Below, one piece after another: positions 10,338-20,112 of a DNA stretch of 64,000 nt (its first letter is position 1; the number at the start of each line of letters is the position of its first letter). The notes beneath the pieces are model-generated. The model was not told the DNA's origin. It was given only the letters and a program-made list of their open reading frames with translations, and did no database searches. Position numbers and translations under genes: made by a program. The DNA is from Ariolimax columbianus (taxonomy: Eukaryota > Mollusca > Gastropoda > Stylommatophora > Arionidae), in the NCBI GenBank assembly GCA_036924085.1, contig JAVGWX010000003.1:132615023-132679022 (forward strand), in the 5' to 3' direction.

Positions 10338-10690
10338 TTTGGGGAGGAAGACTTATGTCTGGTCAAGTAAAATATACTGATCAGACATGTTAGTCAGGGT
10401 CAGGCAAAATATACTGGCCAAGACCCTCACCTCAACTTCCTAGTAGCCCTCCCTGGAAACGGGCTGTTTTCATGGCAGTCTGGCTAACGAGGTGATGGAT
10501 CGACGTGATTCCCGCACTAGTGATTGATACGCAGATGAAGCCAAGCTTAGCACAACTGCCTGGGGAAACTTCAGTCTACCTTCATCAACATGCTCGGGAT
10601 GTGAGGAAAGCTACTGCAACCCGCCACTTAACACCATTTTCAGGGCGCACAAAAGAGTAAACTACTCATTGCGGGCATTCGCAAAAAATA
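10338..10690 (+). repeat. Family A repeat, full length
   Basis: GGGGAGGAAGACTTATGTCT at the 5' end, the CCCTCACCTC / GAGGTGATGG stem, and a 3' end GGCATTCGCAAAAAATAAC. Flanks ACTGTTATTT and ACTATTATTT suggest a 10-bp target duplication with one change. Confidence 0.85.
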
Positions 10691-11024
10691 ACAATACTAT
10701 TATTTACTACTAAAATCAAATGTAAATATAACAAAACCATTAAATTTCTCTATCATAATATAATTTAAATTCTTAGAAATAAACAATAAAAATCATGAAC
10801 GACAACTACTTTATTGCTCAACTTGTTTGAGCAACACTTTAGCAACCGTCGCTGGCTCACTTCTAGAAGATTCTCGGTATCGTGAAGACATCTCATTGTT
10901 AGAATGCGATCTCATTAATTGTATGTAATATCTTTGTGATTTTTACATCCTACTTCTTTGTTTTTCTGAGGTGAGTAAACATTTATTTAGGCATGTAGGG
11001 TGAATTTAGAGGGACGCATTAGCT

Positions 11025-11290
11025 CAGTTCAGAGGAGCGCCTTAGCTCAGCCCATAGCTAGGAATTCGCTAATTTCTGTGATAACAGCGTACCTCGGTTT
11101 GAATCGCGTCGAGACTAAAAAAATCCGGGACCGCTTCTCCGGTCAACTCAGCTGTAAATGGGTACCTGACGCATGAGTTAGAGAAAGTAAAAACAGAAAG
11201 GAAGCGCACTGGCCACCCCACCTCTCATAGGCTGCGGCTTAGTACAATGGAGTATTCAAAAACTCCATTTCCAACCAGCGGTTAATTCTG
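11025..11290 (+). repeat. SINE copy with tRNA-like head and GGGTACCTGAC body
   Basis: The head TAGCTCAG… with a degenerate B box (GGTTTGAATCGC) is followed by CAGCTGTAAATGGGTACCTG and GGCCACCCCACCTCTC. The same body (CAGCTGTAAATGGGTACCTG, then GGTAACCCCATCTC) is at 43600-43810, and weaker versions are at 45955-46125 and 41445-41590. Confidence 0.65.
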
Positions 11291-11469
11291 CAGAATTTCC
11301 ACTTTAGGGGGAATTCATGTCTCCACAAACTAAGATTTTAGTGTTCTAAGTAAAATGATTTATTTATCCCCATTATTTTAAATTTATTTTATTATTATTT
11401 TAAAAATTAATATCCTTCTTATTATTCCATCAGTCTAACCGAATGTGAAGTGAGCAAAAGAGAGTGATG

Positions 11470-11636
11470 CTGCCTTTTAAAAAAAGAAAAAGGCTAGAGA
11501 GCAAGCATTTAAAAAGAATGCTGGGCCCTTCCAAAATACCTCTGTCATGAGACTACTACTACCGCAGCTGAAGCAATTTCCTAAGTCAAACCATCATCAA
11601 ACTGAAGTGATTCTTCAACTTCAAATGATGAAGAGT
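11470..11636 (+). mobile_element. Possible hAT/ZMYM-type transposase, N-terminal remnant
   Basis: The plus frame gives MLPFKKRKRLESKHLKRM, a lysine-rich start typical of ZMYM1-like hAT transposases, and decays quickly. It may belong to the same element as 12355-13290, split by the LINE ends between them. Confidence 0.3.
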
Positions 11637-11748
11637 GTCATCATCATCTGGTTGATCAGGCTTAAGTCTTGCTGCAAGGTTGTTTCAGCATGTCTTTCCA
11701 TTTGACCCTATCTTCTGGTAGATCAGTTCTCATCTATTCAATAAACTG
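11636..11748 (-). mobile_element. LINE 3' end with ATG-repeat tail
   Basis: The minus strand encodes EDRVKWKDMLKQPCSKT and a stop, the usual D-R-x-x-W-R…C-terminus of RTE-like LINEs, followed by an ATGATGATGA tail. Only about 110 bp survive. Confidence 0.6.
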
Positions 11749-11749
11749 A

Positions 11750-11965
11750 AGATAGGTGCTACTTACGAATGCCCCTGTGGTACAGGGAAAATGACCGCTG
11801 AACATCTGCTGTAAAAATTGCCTACATACAAGGACCAGTGAAAGCACATGTGGCCATCACCAGTGCCAACACTAGACAAGCTCTATTGCAGTGTCGACAG
11901 CCTCAGTATGACTGCTGCTTTCTTCGAACAATTTCAAGTTGACGTCTGACAGCATACGAAGAAGA
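11750..11965 (+). mobile_element. LINE family C 3' end
   Basis: The frame reads YECPCGTGKMTAEHLL, then HMWPSPVPTLDKLY and SLSMTAAFFEQFQVDV plus a stop and the tail CGAAGAAGAAC. The C-x-C…T-x-EHLL…CP pattern is the post-RNase H zinc-knuckle region of jockey-like LINEs. It is the longer relative of the 121-bp copy at 4536-4656. Confidence 0.75.
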
Positions 11966-12095
11966 ACAGTCCTAAGACTGGCTGCTATGTTTTCTCAGTA
12001 TGTCTCTCCATTGGACCCTATCCTTTGCAGCTCTCTTAATTTCGGTATAGGTTCGTACTTTAATATTTTTGCAGGCCTGAGATGTAAAGGTAAGT
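11966..12095 (-). mobile_element. LINE 3' end
   Basis: The minus strand encodes EIKRAAKDRVQWRDILRKHS and a stop. It is another short RTE-like C-terminus, abutting the plus-strand family C copy. Confidence 0.55.
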
Positions 12096-12354
12096 CTTGG
12101 TCACCTCTTTCCTCTTTATCTTGTCCTCTAGCATCTACTGTAGAAGACTTTCATGTCCCCAGCCAACTCAATCGTCATTTTTGTATTACTATAAGTAAGA
12201 TTAATGATCCTAAGATCTTACTGGTAGTCAAGGTTCATCTGTTGTTCAACATACAGCTTCTGATTTTGGTGAAGTGATTCGTGAAGGTGCACCAACCAAA
12301 GGATGAAACAGAAAATGCACAGGCAAGTGGTTTTTCCTAACTCTGTAAAATAAT

Positions 12355-13290
12355 GAAAAATATTGAGATCATGGTTGGTGTACTCTCCACTTTCCAAGAA
12401 AACTCTTTATTGCTTTTGCTGCAGACTATTTTCAGACAAAAGTCAAATTTTGATTCTGCGGATTGATTCAACATGTGACAAACTTAATCCTAAAATATTG
12501 AGCATTACTCTAGTGTGGCCCATGTTTGAGCTTTCACACAATGGAAGAAGTTGGAAATCAGAATCTATTGGCGATCAAGATGTTGAGCAGCACATGAGCT
12601 GCAGCGATCAGCAACCAATAGCTGACTGCTAGCGTTAGAGCCAGCGAACCGGAGCTGCCAAGCTTCATGCAGTGATCCCGGATAACAGGCTGCAACAGAG
12701 CAGACTGGCTAAGGAAAAGGGATCGTAGAGGGAAGGCTAACCCAGTAATAAAAAAATGCCTGCTGAAGTCGGATGTGTTGGAACCAAAGTAGCAAATTTC
12801 GCAGTCAAGCTGTAAACTATGACACAATGCATTCCATTCTCTAGACTTCATTCTGCTACTTGATTTTTTTGGGCTTGGTGGTGAGAGATTAAAAACAAAC
12901 GAAGCCAAGCTGAGCTGAGCAAAAAATATGCTAAATTCTATTTACTATTCAGAACGAGTTTATATAAATTTTGGGAGAAAAAGTCAAAAGAAAGTTATCG
13001 AGCAAGTATCAAACTATTAGTGTTGCTAGCTTGAAGAAGAGTTTATCTCAAATTGATCAAGAATTACTCAAGGCTTGCAATGAGTACCTGGCAGTTAAGA
13101 AATCTGGTCAAACTGTCTATTGAACAGTAGCTGACAGACGAAGTAGACTTCAACAATATCATCAACAATTTTGCTAACAGAAAAGTAAGAATAATACATT
13201 ATTGAAGAATGTTGGAATTACACATCTCTCTTCAGAAAACAAACAAGGTATTAACTTTTTGTCTAAGTATATTTTATATGTTTTGAGACG
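12355..13290 (+). mobile_element. hAT (ZMYM1-like) transposase pseudogene, interrupted by family B
   Basis: The frame RSWLVYSPLSKKTLYCFCCR followed by LFSDKSQ and KLNPKI is the TTF-type zinc finger of hAT transposases (RSWLVYS…VYCFCCKLF…LNPRI). Downstream at 13205 the sequence [15 protein letters not shown] resembles the later helical region. A family B copy (12570-12910) sits between. There are many stops. Confidence 0.55.
12570..12910 (+). repeat. Family B repeat
   Basis: Runs from TTGAGCAGCACATGAGCTGC through GCAACAGAGCAGACTGGCTA to GATTAAAAACAAACGAAG. It was inserted into the hAT-like pseudogene. The opposite-strand open frame 12558-12908 is a by-product. Confidence 0.85.
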
Positions 13291-13381
13291 GGCAGCAAAT
13301 TCAGGAACTGACCTAGGCCGTACAAACTCTAGCTACGCGGCAGCCTGCAACTGTATAACTGCCGCTGAAGGACAGGTCATC

Positions 13382-13965
<584 letters not shown>

Positions 13966-14019
13966 ATAATGTTATCTACTGGGAACTGAAAGGTTTTGAT
14001 TGATTGATATAGTAGCATC

Positions 14020-14290
14020 TTCTTCTTCTCAAAATCTCACTATCAAGACCTGAAAAAGGCTTTCCAAGTAGCAGAATCTAGTCCTGAGAATGAAGTGTGT
14101 TGAGTCACAGTTTACAGCTTGACTGTGATATTTGTACCTTTTGGTCTGACACATCGATTTCACAATGGCATTTTTGAGTATCAGGGTAGTCTTCCCTCTT
14201 CGATATCTTCTCCTTAGCCAGACTGTCCTGTTGCGGCCTGTTATTCAGGATCACTATGTTGAGGGGGGTCTTGGCAGCTTTTGGTTGCTA
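14020..14290 (-). repeat. Family B repeat, diverged
   Basis: The plus strand shows the inverted sequence CTTCTTCTTCTCAAAATCTC, then AGTAGCAGAATCTAGTCC and ACACATCGATTTCACAATGG. It aligns with the other B copies but carries more changes. It lies in IPK intron 2. Confidence 0.75.
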
Positions 14291-14754
14291 ATTTTTCTGA
14301 TAAGGCACTGTGTGTGACCGGGTTTTCTCAATGCACTAGTCAACCCTGGTATATATTGCTTAATGTTAGGGAAGGCATGAAAGCTAGGAAGGGAATTGAT
14401 GATATCTCACAAAAAACTGTGGGCCAGTACGATGAAGTTTAAGACACTTCATCTACAACAGCAATCTCTGTTATCGGTAAGGTAAAGTTATTCCCATAGA
14501 CACTGCCATCAGGGATTAAGTGTTAGAGACTTTATTGTACTGTAATCCTAGTGTTCATTCAGACACATTATGTGCCCTTTGCCAGGTAGCCAAATGTCAT
14601 CTAAACTCATCTGCTTTTTGCCTTCAAGTACCATGTGGTACCAAGGTTTTGTCACAGGTCATCTCTATATCTCATTGGTGGATGTCTGGAGCACCAGTGT
14701 AGGGCCACCATCACATCTCTCTACGTACCCACCTATTGTCAGATAAATGTACCA
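14291..14754. other. IPK intron 2 stretch without recognised features
   Basis: I saw no convincing coding motif or repeat unit. The 60-codon plus-strand frame at 14520 matches nothing I know. Confidence 0.5.
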
Positions 14755-15012
14755 TATGGTATGCTCACCTGTACTTTCTTAGCAACGCAATGTTAAGTGA
14801 AGCAGGTTTGACTCCTGATGGCGGTATTGCGGTTGTGGTCTCGTAGTGAAAGTGTTCTACGCTCCATTGCTCACTTAGTTGCTTGGAGCCTGCGCCATGT
14901 CACTTTTTCGTTGGTTCCTCACCTCGTTGCCATATATCATGGCTTGAATGACCAGGCTGTTGAAGGTGTGAGCATCTGGTGAAGTACGATCTTGATGTGG
15001 TTGAAACTGAAC
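14755..15012 (-). mobile_element. LINE C-terminal fragment
   Basis: The minus strand reads IYGNEV, then EKVTWRRLQATK and AMERRTLSLRDHNRNTAI, ending RSQT. This corresponds to the L-x-x-x-QRAMERxMLxxSLRDxxRNxxIR pattern at the C-terminus of one LINE group. It is short and frameshifted, and adjoins the 481-bp inverted repeat. Confidence 0.65.
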
Positions 15013-15021
15013 ACAACCCTT

Positions 15022-15502
15022 AGACTAGGCCCTTAGCCTTGGTTGGCGGCTGGTCTAGGAACGAAGCCCAGACAGGCGAACAGATACAGCATAGCTCTGC
15101 TGATCCGGCAGCTTCTGCAGCTCGCCATGTTCCAAATGTATTGGTATCACATTTTCCTTGGAGCAACCAAGGCAGACCGAGAGATGGACCATACTGCATG
15201 GGCAACACATGGTCTCTATATTTCTTTCCGGGCTTTGTGCTAAAAGCACAATTACTATCGTCTGACTAGACAAAAAGAGCCAATGATGATTACATACCTA
15301 GCAGATTACAGCATTACTATTCTTTGCTCTCCTTTCATGCCCCAGTAAAATATATAGGCTACTATCCTTCGTGAGGTGCCAAGTAGAAGTAGAATACAGG
15401 GACAAGGCCAGACCACTACTGTTACTCTTGTCACAAAAACCTCCAAAAAGCCATTACAAATTATTATATGCTGAAGTTTGATCCCGAAGCGCAGTAATAG
15501 CT
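15022..15502 (-). repeat. 481-bp perfect inverted repeat, copy 2
   Basis: The reverse complement of 7618-8098 with no difference seen. It lies in IPK intron 2, starting 97 bp inside the donor of exon 2. The unique flanks (AACACAACCC on the left, TCTGTTCTAATTGAC on the right) differ from those of copy 1. Confidence 0.95.
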
Positions 15503-15598
15503 TCTGTTCTAATTGACAAACAGTTTCTTCCAATCCCCAGGAGGGGTACTTTTAAAGAAGCACATCCCATAGACTAGCCAGGTAAGCCTGATTGTTAC

Positions 15599-15722
15599 CT
15601 TAGTTACAGATTGTCTGGTCAAACAAAAGCCCAACATCTTCTTCTCTCGTTCTTCCTTTGTCTTTGTGGCCACCAGTCCAGAGTTAATCTGATACTCTCT
15701 TGCTTGGTGATGTCCAAAAGAT
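15599..15722 (-). CDS. IPK: Isopentenyl phosphate kinase, coding exon 2
   Basis: This 124-bp exon encodes the last base of codon 59 and residues 60-100. It is bounded by acceptor CCTTTCTCTATAG and donor AAG|GTAACA. It opens SFGHHQAREYQINSGL and closes GFCLTRQSVTK. Joined to exon 1 it restores VVHGAGSFGHHQA; the His of the S-F-G-H motif (residue 63 here) is the substrate-phosphate-binding His that distinguishes IPK within the amino-acid-kinase family (His60 in the Methanocaldococcus enzyme). The phase-2 junction explains why the exon lacks a long open frame of its own. Confidence 0.9.
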
Positions 15723-16737
15723 CTATAGAGAAAGGTAATGTGTGTACCTGCAGTTTTCTCAATTAAATGGTTAATACCGCTGACATGTAAACCATTATAT
15801 GATCAATAACATTTTGTTGTGTGCGTTCACTTTATTTCTCTTTTCTCATGCAACGGTGTGCGTCGCACTATGTTTTTTAAATTTAGTGTCCGTCAGCCCA
15901 GTGCATCCCACTTCGGCATGCATTTTAAATAAGGGTTTGCTTCCTCCCGCATTTTCTAAGGGTTTGCTTCCCCGGGGTAACGGCCGATGCTGTCATGGAA
16001 AGCGAATCCAGCACCTTCGGATTGTGAGCAGTGTCATTTAACCAATTTACCCTGATCAATAATATGATATCCTTTAAAACTAAATAACATAAGACAACAT
16101 GCTTATTTGTACTATATGTAAAGCAACACAACCAAATCTATTTGTTATGTCATGTCATACATAATTGAAATTCCTGCAATCATACAGATCCATAGGTTCT
16201 TTCAATTACAGATGAACGGTTTGAATATTGATGGTTCTTGAAGCTCACTGGATGTACTCACTAAAGTTCCATATATCTCAACCATCACTTCTAGTTAAAC
16301 CAATTTATTTTCCTCTTCTTTGTCATTGTATCTCAAATAATTGCATCTATTTCGATAAAAAACTTGGTGGTCCATCTCGGGTTCATTTACTGCCATACAG
16401 TTGATCCCTTAATTAGGTTAAGGAGGACTTTTTTGTCACTATGCTCATTTTATGGAGCCAGCAGCCCCGGAGAACATGTTCTATTGTTTGTTTGTTCATG
16501 AGCAATCTTTAACTCATTGAATAGATGATTTGTTAGTAATGTTGTCTCTTGATTCTCCTAGGTAAAAAGCAGTATGCTTCTGCGGTATCAGACTAGGTAT
16601 TCTCTGTGTCCTTTGTCTTTGAAACTTATATTATTACTGTCTTTATTTCTTCATATGTAACTGACTTCAATTTGGGTTTTGCTTCTTCCCTCTTTTGGCT
16701 AGTCTATCTGGCTCTCCACAGAGCCTGTCAGGAAAAC
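15723..16737. other. IPK intron 1, part without recognised features
   Basis: AT-rich sequence. Open frames at 15799-16041 and 15925-16131 overlap on opposite strands, contain no motif I know and have no splice support. Confidence 0.5.
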
Positions 16738-16930
16738 TGTCTTCTTCTTCTGTGCTCAGGCTTTTTGGTCATACTAGATCTGTAGTCCTGACGCTAGGAT
16801 GAAGTCCAGTCCTCTCCAGATCCGGGTGGTAGCACCACAGCTTTTGCGTGACCTCTGCTCCCTGAAGCCAGATTTGGCATTGTAGGTCTTTGTATAATAG
16901 ACAGTCTTGTAGGATGTGTTCATGGGTTTG
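16738..16930 (-). mobile_element. LINE 3' end (family C type) with GAA tail
   Basis: The minus strand encodes QTHEHILQDCLLYKDLQCQI then WLQGAEVTQKLW. This is the T-P-EHILQ-x-CP-x-Y…W…xKLWG pattern after RNase H. It ends in ACAGAAGAAGAAGAC, the tail seen on other family C copies. It abuts a plus-strand LINE end. Confidence 0.7.
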
Positions 16931-16934
16931 GACT

Positions 16935-17275
16935 CAGGAAGAATTCGAGGTGACTTAAAACAGGTTTATAAAGATAATAAAAGAAACGGATAAATTAGAC
17001 TATAACAAGTTTTTTTTCAAAATACAACCACCTACGAGAACAAGAAGGCAAATTAACTAAAGAATGGTCCAGATAAGAAAATATTTTTTTTTAGTCAGAG
17101 AGTGCTTGCAATGCATTGCCACAGGAAGTAGTGGAGGCAGTAACAATTAACACAGTTAAGAATAAATTGGATGCTCATATCTTTTAGAGCAAGGTAATGT
17201 AAATGAAACTGGTTGTATATAGATTCTGCAGAGTCTTCTAAACCAGTATAAAGACGTTAAGTTAAGTTATTTTAA
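16935..17275 (+). mobile_element. LINE 3' end, family R3 (CR1-like C-terminus), copy 1
   Basis: With frame breaks the plus strand gives RGDLKQVYK, then a run matching FFSQRVVNxWNxLPxEVVEAxTINTFKNRLDAHW. This is the common C-terminus of a group of LINEs. The non-coding end (TAAACCAGTATAAAGACGTT) is shared with 31735-31935. Confidence 0.75.
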
Positions 17276-17781
17276 GTTTATTATCACTACACACAGGAAA
17301 TGAGGAATTATGAAATGGAACATTGAAACAACAAAGAATGATTTGACAGAATTGGTAAGCAAAACTAGAAATTGGAAGTTCTGCCTGTAGAACATAATAA
17401 TTATAATTAAGTATTAAGCCATCCATTAATAAAATCCGAGTTGTGCATCGTATGTGTTTAAATTGTATCAGAACTTAATATTAATTAGTTCGAGGCCACC
17501 ACAATTCACACTATCATTGACATGCCACTGACTAGACTCTTTAATACTAGTAGTAGTATAGACAAGTAACTATATTTATAGTATTCGTTATACTAAGAAG
17601 ACAGTATTTAATTAGTTCAAGTTATAGTAGTAAATAAATAGGTAATAATAGAGTTAATAGACTAATAATAATACTCAGTGGTACTAGACTACTTACTACT
17701 ATTACTAGTACTTAGTAGTAAAAGTACTAATCACAGTACTACTGTCTAAACACTAACACTAACACTAACAGTAACACTGAC
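17276..17781. other. IPK intron 1 near exon 1, AT-rich
   Basis: A simple-sequence-like stretch rich in ACTAGTA and TAATA (17520-17730) ends in CACTAACACTAACACTAACA next to the exon 1 donor. No gene is seen. Confidence 0.6.
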
Positions 17782-17957
17782 CCTGCTCCATGGACAACGA
17801 TGCATGATAGACCTGCGTTTATACATTGTTGAACACAAAGTGCTGCGGAAGATAACTGGGTTGATCGAAGTGTTTCAAGTTTGTTTTTATCCGTAATGGC
17901 ACTGCCACCAAATTTTATAACTACGTCCACAGCTTGAGATGCCCCAGTTTCGTCCAT
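17782..17957 (-). CDS. IPK: Isopentenyl phosphate kinase, coding exon 1 with start codon
   Basis: IPK phosphorylates isopentenyl phosphate with ATP to give isopentenyl diphosphate, an alternative last step of the mevalonate route, probably in the cytosol. This exon encodes residues 1-58 plus two bases. The start is the first in-frame ATG (17957-17955) in good context (GACATGG). Visible motifs are DVVIKFGGSAITDK (catalytic Lys15 and glycine loop) and GLSCIVVHGA. The donor GCAGG|GTCAGT was chosen because exon 2 begins ATCTTTTGG, completing G-S-F-G-H; using the later GTGTTA would add a residue pair that breaks the motif. The frame runs open upstream only from a non-ATG codon at 18077. IPK homologues are known from archaea, plants and some animals. 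The full animal protein is usually about 270 residues. Confidence 0.88.
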
Positions 17958-18217
17958 GTCTCTACACCTTCTAATGATAGATATGTTTACGCAGTATAGC
18001 AGCAGCTGGCAGTACAAAAATACAAGTTTGTCTTCGCATTTGATCTTCCTCCTAGACTGACCTAGCCCACAGCTCACTGACTGTGCGTACTAACGTAGGC
18101 CATGCCTAGATCATGACGACTGGCGTATGCGATGATAAGTCTCCTCTATGTTCAATCCATGATACTATTTGTCAATTTGTTATTGCTCTCTTCCGCCTTC
18201 GGGTCATGACGTGTGAT

Positions 18218-18230
18218 TTTATTTATAGAG
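18218..18230 (-). promoter_or_regulatory. Possible TATA box upstream of IPK
   Basis: TATAAATA reads on the minus strand at 18227-18220, about 265 bp upstream of the IPK start codon, with an ACGTCA half-site (CRE-like) just downstream near 18210. Upstream ATGs lie between this site and the start codon, so it may be chance. Confidence 0.2.
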
Positions 18231-18384
18231 ACATAGTTTCCGTGTCCGGCAACTCCACAAAGTATTACTGGCCGACCCGTTCCGTAGCGGTCGTTAAACC
18301 TCTGCGGGTCCGTACTTCGCTTCCATTGTCTTCTTTCTTTCTTTGGGCCACGGTTGACCAGTGGGCGATTCATTTCCCGCTGTT

Positions 18385-18722
18385 GTTGAATGCCCACAGT
18401 GGGTAGGTTTACTCTTTTGTGCGCCCTAAAAAAGGACGTGGCGGGTTGTTGTAGCTTTCCTCACATCCCGAGCGTGGTGATGAAGGTGGACCGGGGTCCT
18501 TCAGGCGGTTGTGCTATGCTTGGCTTCATCGGCCTTTCGCTACTACAGGGATCACGTCGAACCTCACCTTGTTAGCCAGACTGTTGTCCTCGACAACAGC
18601 CTGTTTCCAGGACGACAAACGAGCAGATCATGTGAGGGTCTTAGCCAGCATATTTCTCCTGACCCTGGCTAACATTGTCTGGTCAGTGTGTTTTGTCTGA
18701 CCAGACGTTAGCCTCATCGTCC
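18385..18722 (-). repeat. Family A repeat
   Basis: The inverted copy runs from GAATGCCCACAGTGGGTAGG to GACCAGACGTTAGCCTCATC. It is full length and diverged around the central hairpin. The plus-strand open frames 18390-18575 and 18509-18700 fall inside it and recur in other copies. Confidence 0.85.
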
Positions 18723-18744
18723 ACTATACGTCGTTTCCCGCGTG

Positions 18745-19205
18745 TAGCATCATGGATGTTGTTTCTGAGTTTGAAGGAGTCGGATCAGCGAGTAGGTGGT
18801 CTTCCCTTTCGCCGTTTTCTGCCTCGCTGGTATCAAACTTATGCATGACTTGCAGCGGTCAGCGACCCATAGCAGACTGCTAGCGTCAGAGCTGCCAAGA
18901 CCCTTCTACACCTCCACGCGGTGATCCTGAATAACAGGCTTCAACAGAGCAGACTGGCTAAGGAGATGGGATCAAAGAGGAAAGGCTAACCCGGTACTCA
19001 AAAAGGGCTGCAGAAGTCGGATGTGTCAGACCGAAAGGTGCAAATTACGCAGTCGAGCTGTAAACACAACGCATTCCATTCTCCGCACAACTTTCTGCTA
19101 TTTGCAGAGCCCTTTTCATGGCTTGGTAGGGGACGATTGAGAACGAACGAAGAAGAAGATGACAAAGGGTGAGAACGAACGAATAAGAAGATGACAAAGG
19201 AATCC
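18745..19205 (+). repeat. Family B repeat with duplicated tail, plus a linked block
   Basis: 18840-19165 is a B copy ending GAACGAACGAAGAAGAAG. The end (GAGAACGAACGAA…GATGACAAAGG) is then repeated once more to 19205. The preceding 18745-18840 resembles 51965-52078 (ATSRTGGATGTTGT … GGTAYCAAAC), suggesting a longer composite repeat. Confidence 0.7.
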
Positions 19206-19351
19206 AGTCGCATTGACTAATGATGGTTTCAAGGCACGCGGAAAAGAGGCTTGGTGAGATAGGACCTTCCCCCCTAATCCGGTTCACATTTCTGGACGGA
19301 TAGTATTACTGGTCTTTGTAAGGACTGGAAGGTTATCCTACAGTTTGAGTA

Positions 19352-19636
19352 GCAGATAGCAAGGATTATAGCATAGCAAGGATTCTAGCATAGCAAGGAT
19401 TCTAGCATAGCAAGGATTCTAGCATAACAAGGATTCTAGCATAGCAAGGATTCTAGCATAGCAAGGATTCTAGCATAACAAGGATTCTAGCATAGCAAGG
19501 ATTCTAGCATAGCAAGGATTCTAGCATAGCAAGGATTCTAGCATAGCAAGGATTTTAGCATAGCAATGATTCTAGCATAGCAAGGATTCTATCATAGCAA
19601 GGATTCTATCATAGCAAGGATTCTAGCATATCAGGG
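19352..19636. repeat. 17-bp satellite, about 16 copies
   Basis: Near-perfect units CATAGCAAGGATTCTAG. The array begins exactly where the minus-strand LINE reading frame (19638 onward) stops. Confidence 0.96.
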
Positions 19637-19637
19637 G

Positions 19638-20112
19638 TAAATACATTTGTCCACCAGAGAGTGTCAGACAAATAGGGACGTTACAGAGTCAAATGCTTTC
19701 TTATAGTCGGTACAGATTTAGGGAGTTTGGTACTCTCGGGTTGTTTCAACTAGGCGACAGCAGGTTTAAATGTGGTCCATTGTGCTGTAAGCACGCCGAA
19801 AACTAGCATGTTTGATTGATTGAGCGGCTTCGATGTGGTGACGGATCCTAGCGAGTATATATTTAGTATAGAGTTTGCACGTTACTTAGAGAACCGTAAT
19901 TGGACGGTAGGTTCAAGGGTCTTCCTTATTTCCTTTTTTATGTAGGAGCATCGTTTTGGAGTTGAGCCATGTTGTAGGCATTGTTCCTGTGAGGAGGTAT
20001 GTTGTATAACGTTTAGCTAAACCTAGAGGGAGTGGTAGTCCACATACTTTGAGGTCATTTGTAGTGATTGTATCTACTCCGGGTGATTTCCTAGGTGGGG
20101 TACTGTCAAGGG
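19638..20112 (-). mobile_element. LINE R2, reverse transcriptase part, left half of a split element
   Basis: The minus strand reads PRKSPGVDTITTNDLKVCGL, TGTMPTTWLNSKTMLLHKK, ILARIRHHIEAAQSIKHASF and YKKAFDSV. These are RT motifs 0-2 and motif A (catalytic Asp in F-D-S region context). The other half is at 22428-23050. Removing 20113-22427 and one copy of the 12-bp duplication rejoins the two halves in one frame. Confidence 0.85.

Noticed and set aside
12558..12908. Recurring frame with FPLRSLFLSQSALLQPVI in family B copies, as a conserved small protein
   Set aside because: The similarity follows from repeat homology; other copies carry stops and frameshifts in it, and no start is shared.
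17739..18077. IPK start at 18077
   Set aside because: That codon is GTG, not ATG; the first in-frame ATG is at 17957 in good context and gives the expected N-terminus length.
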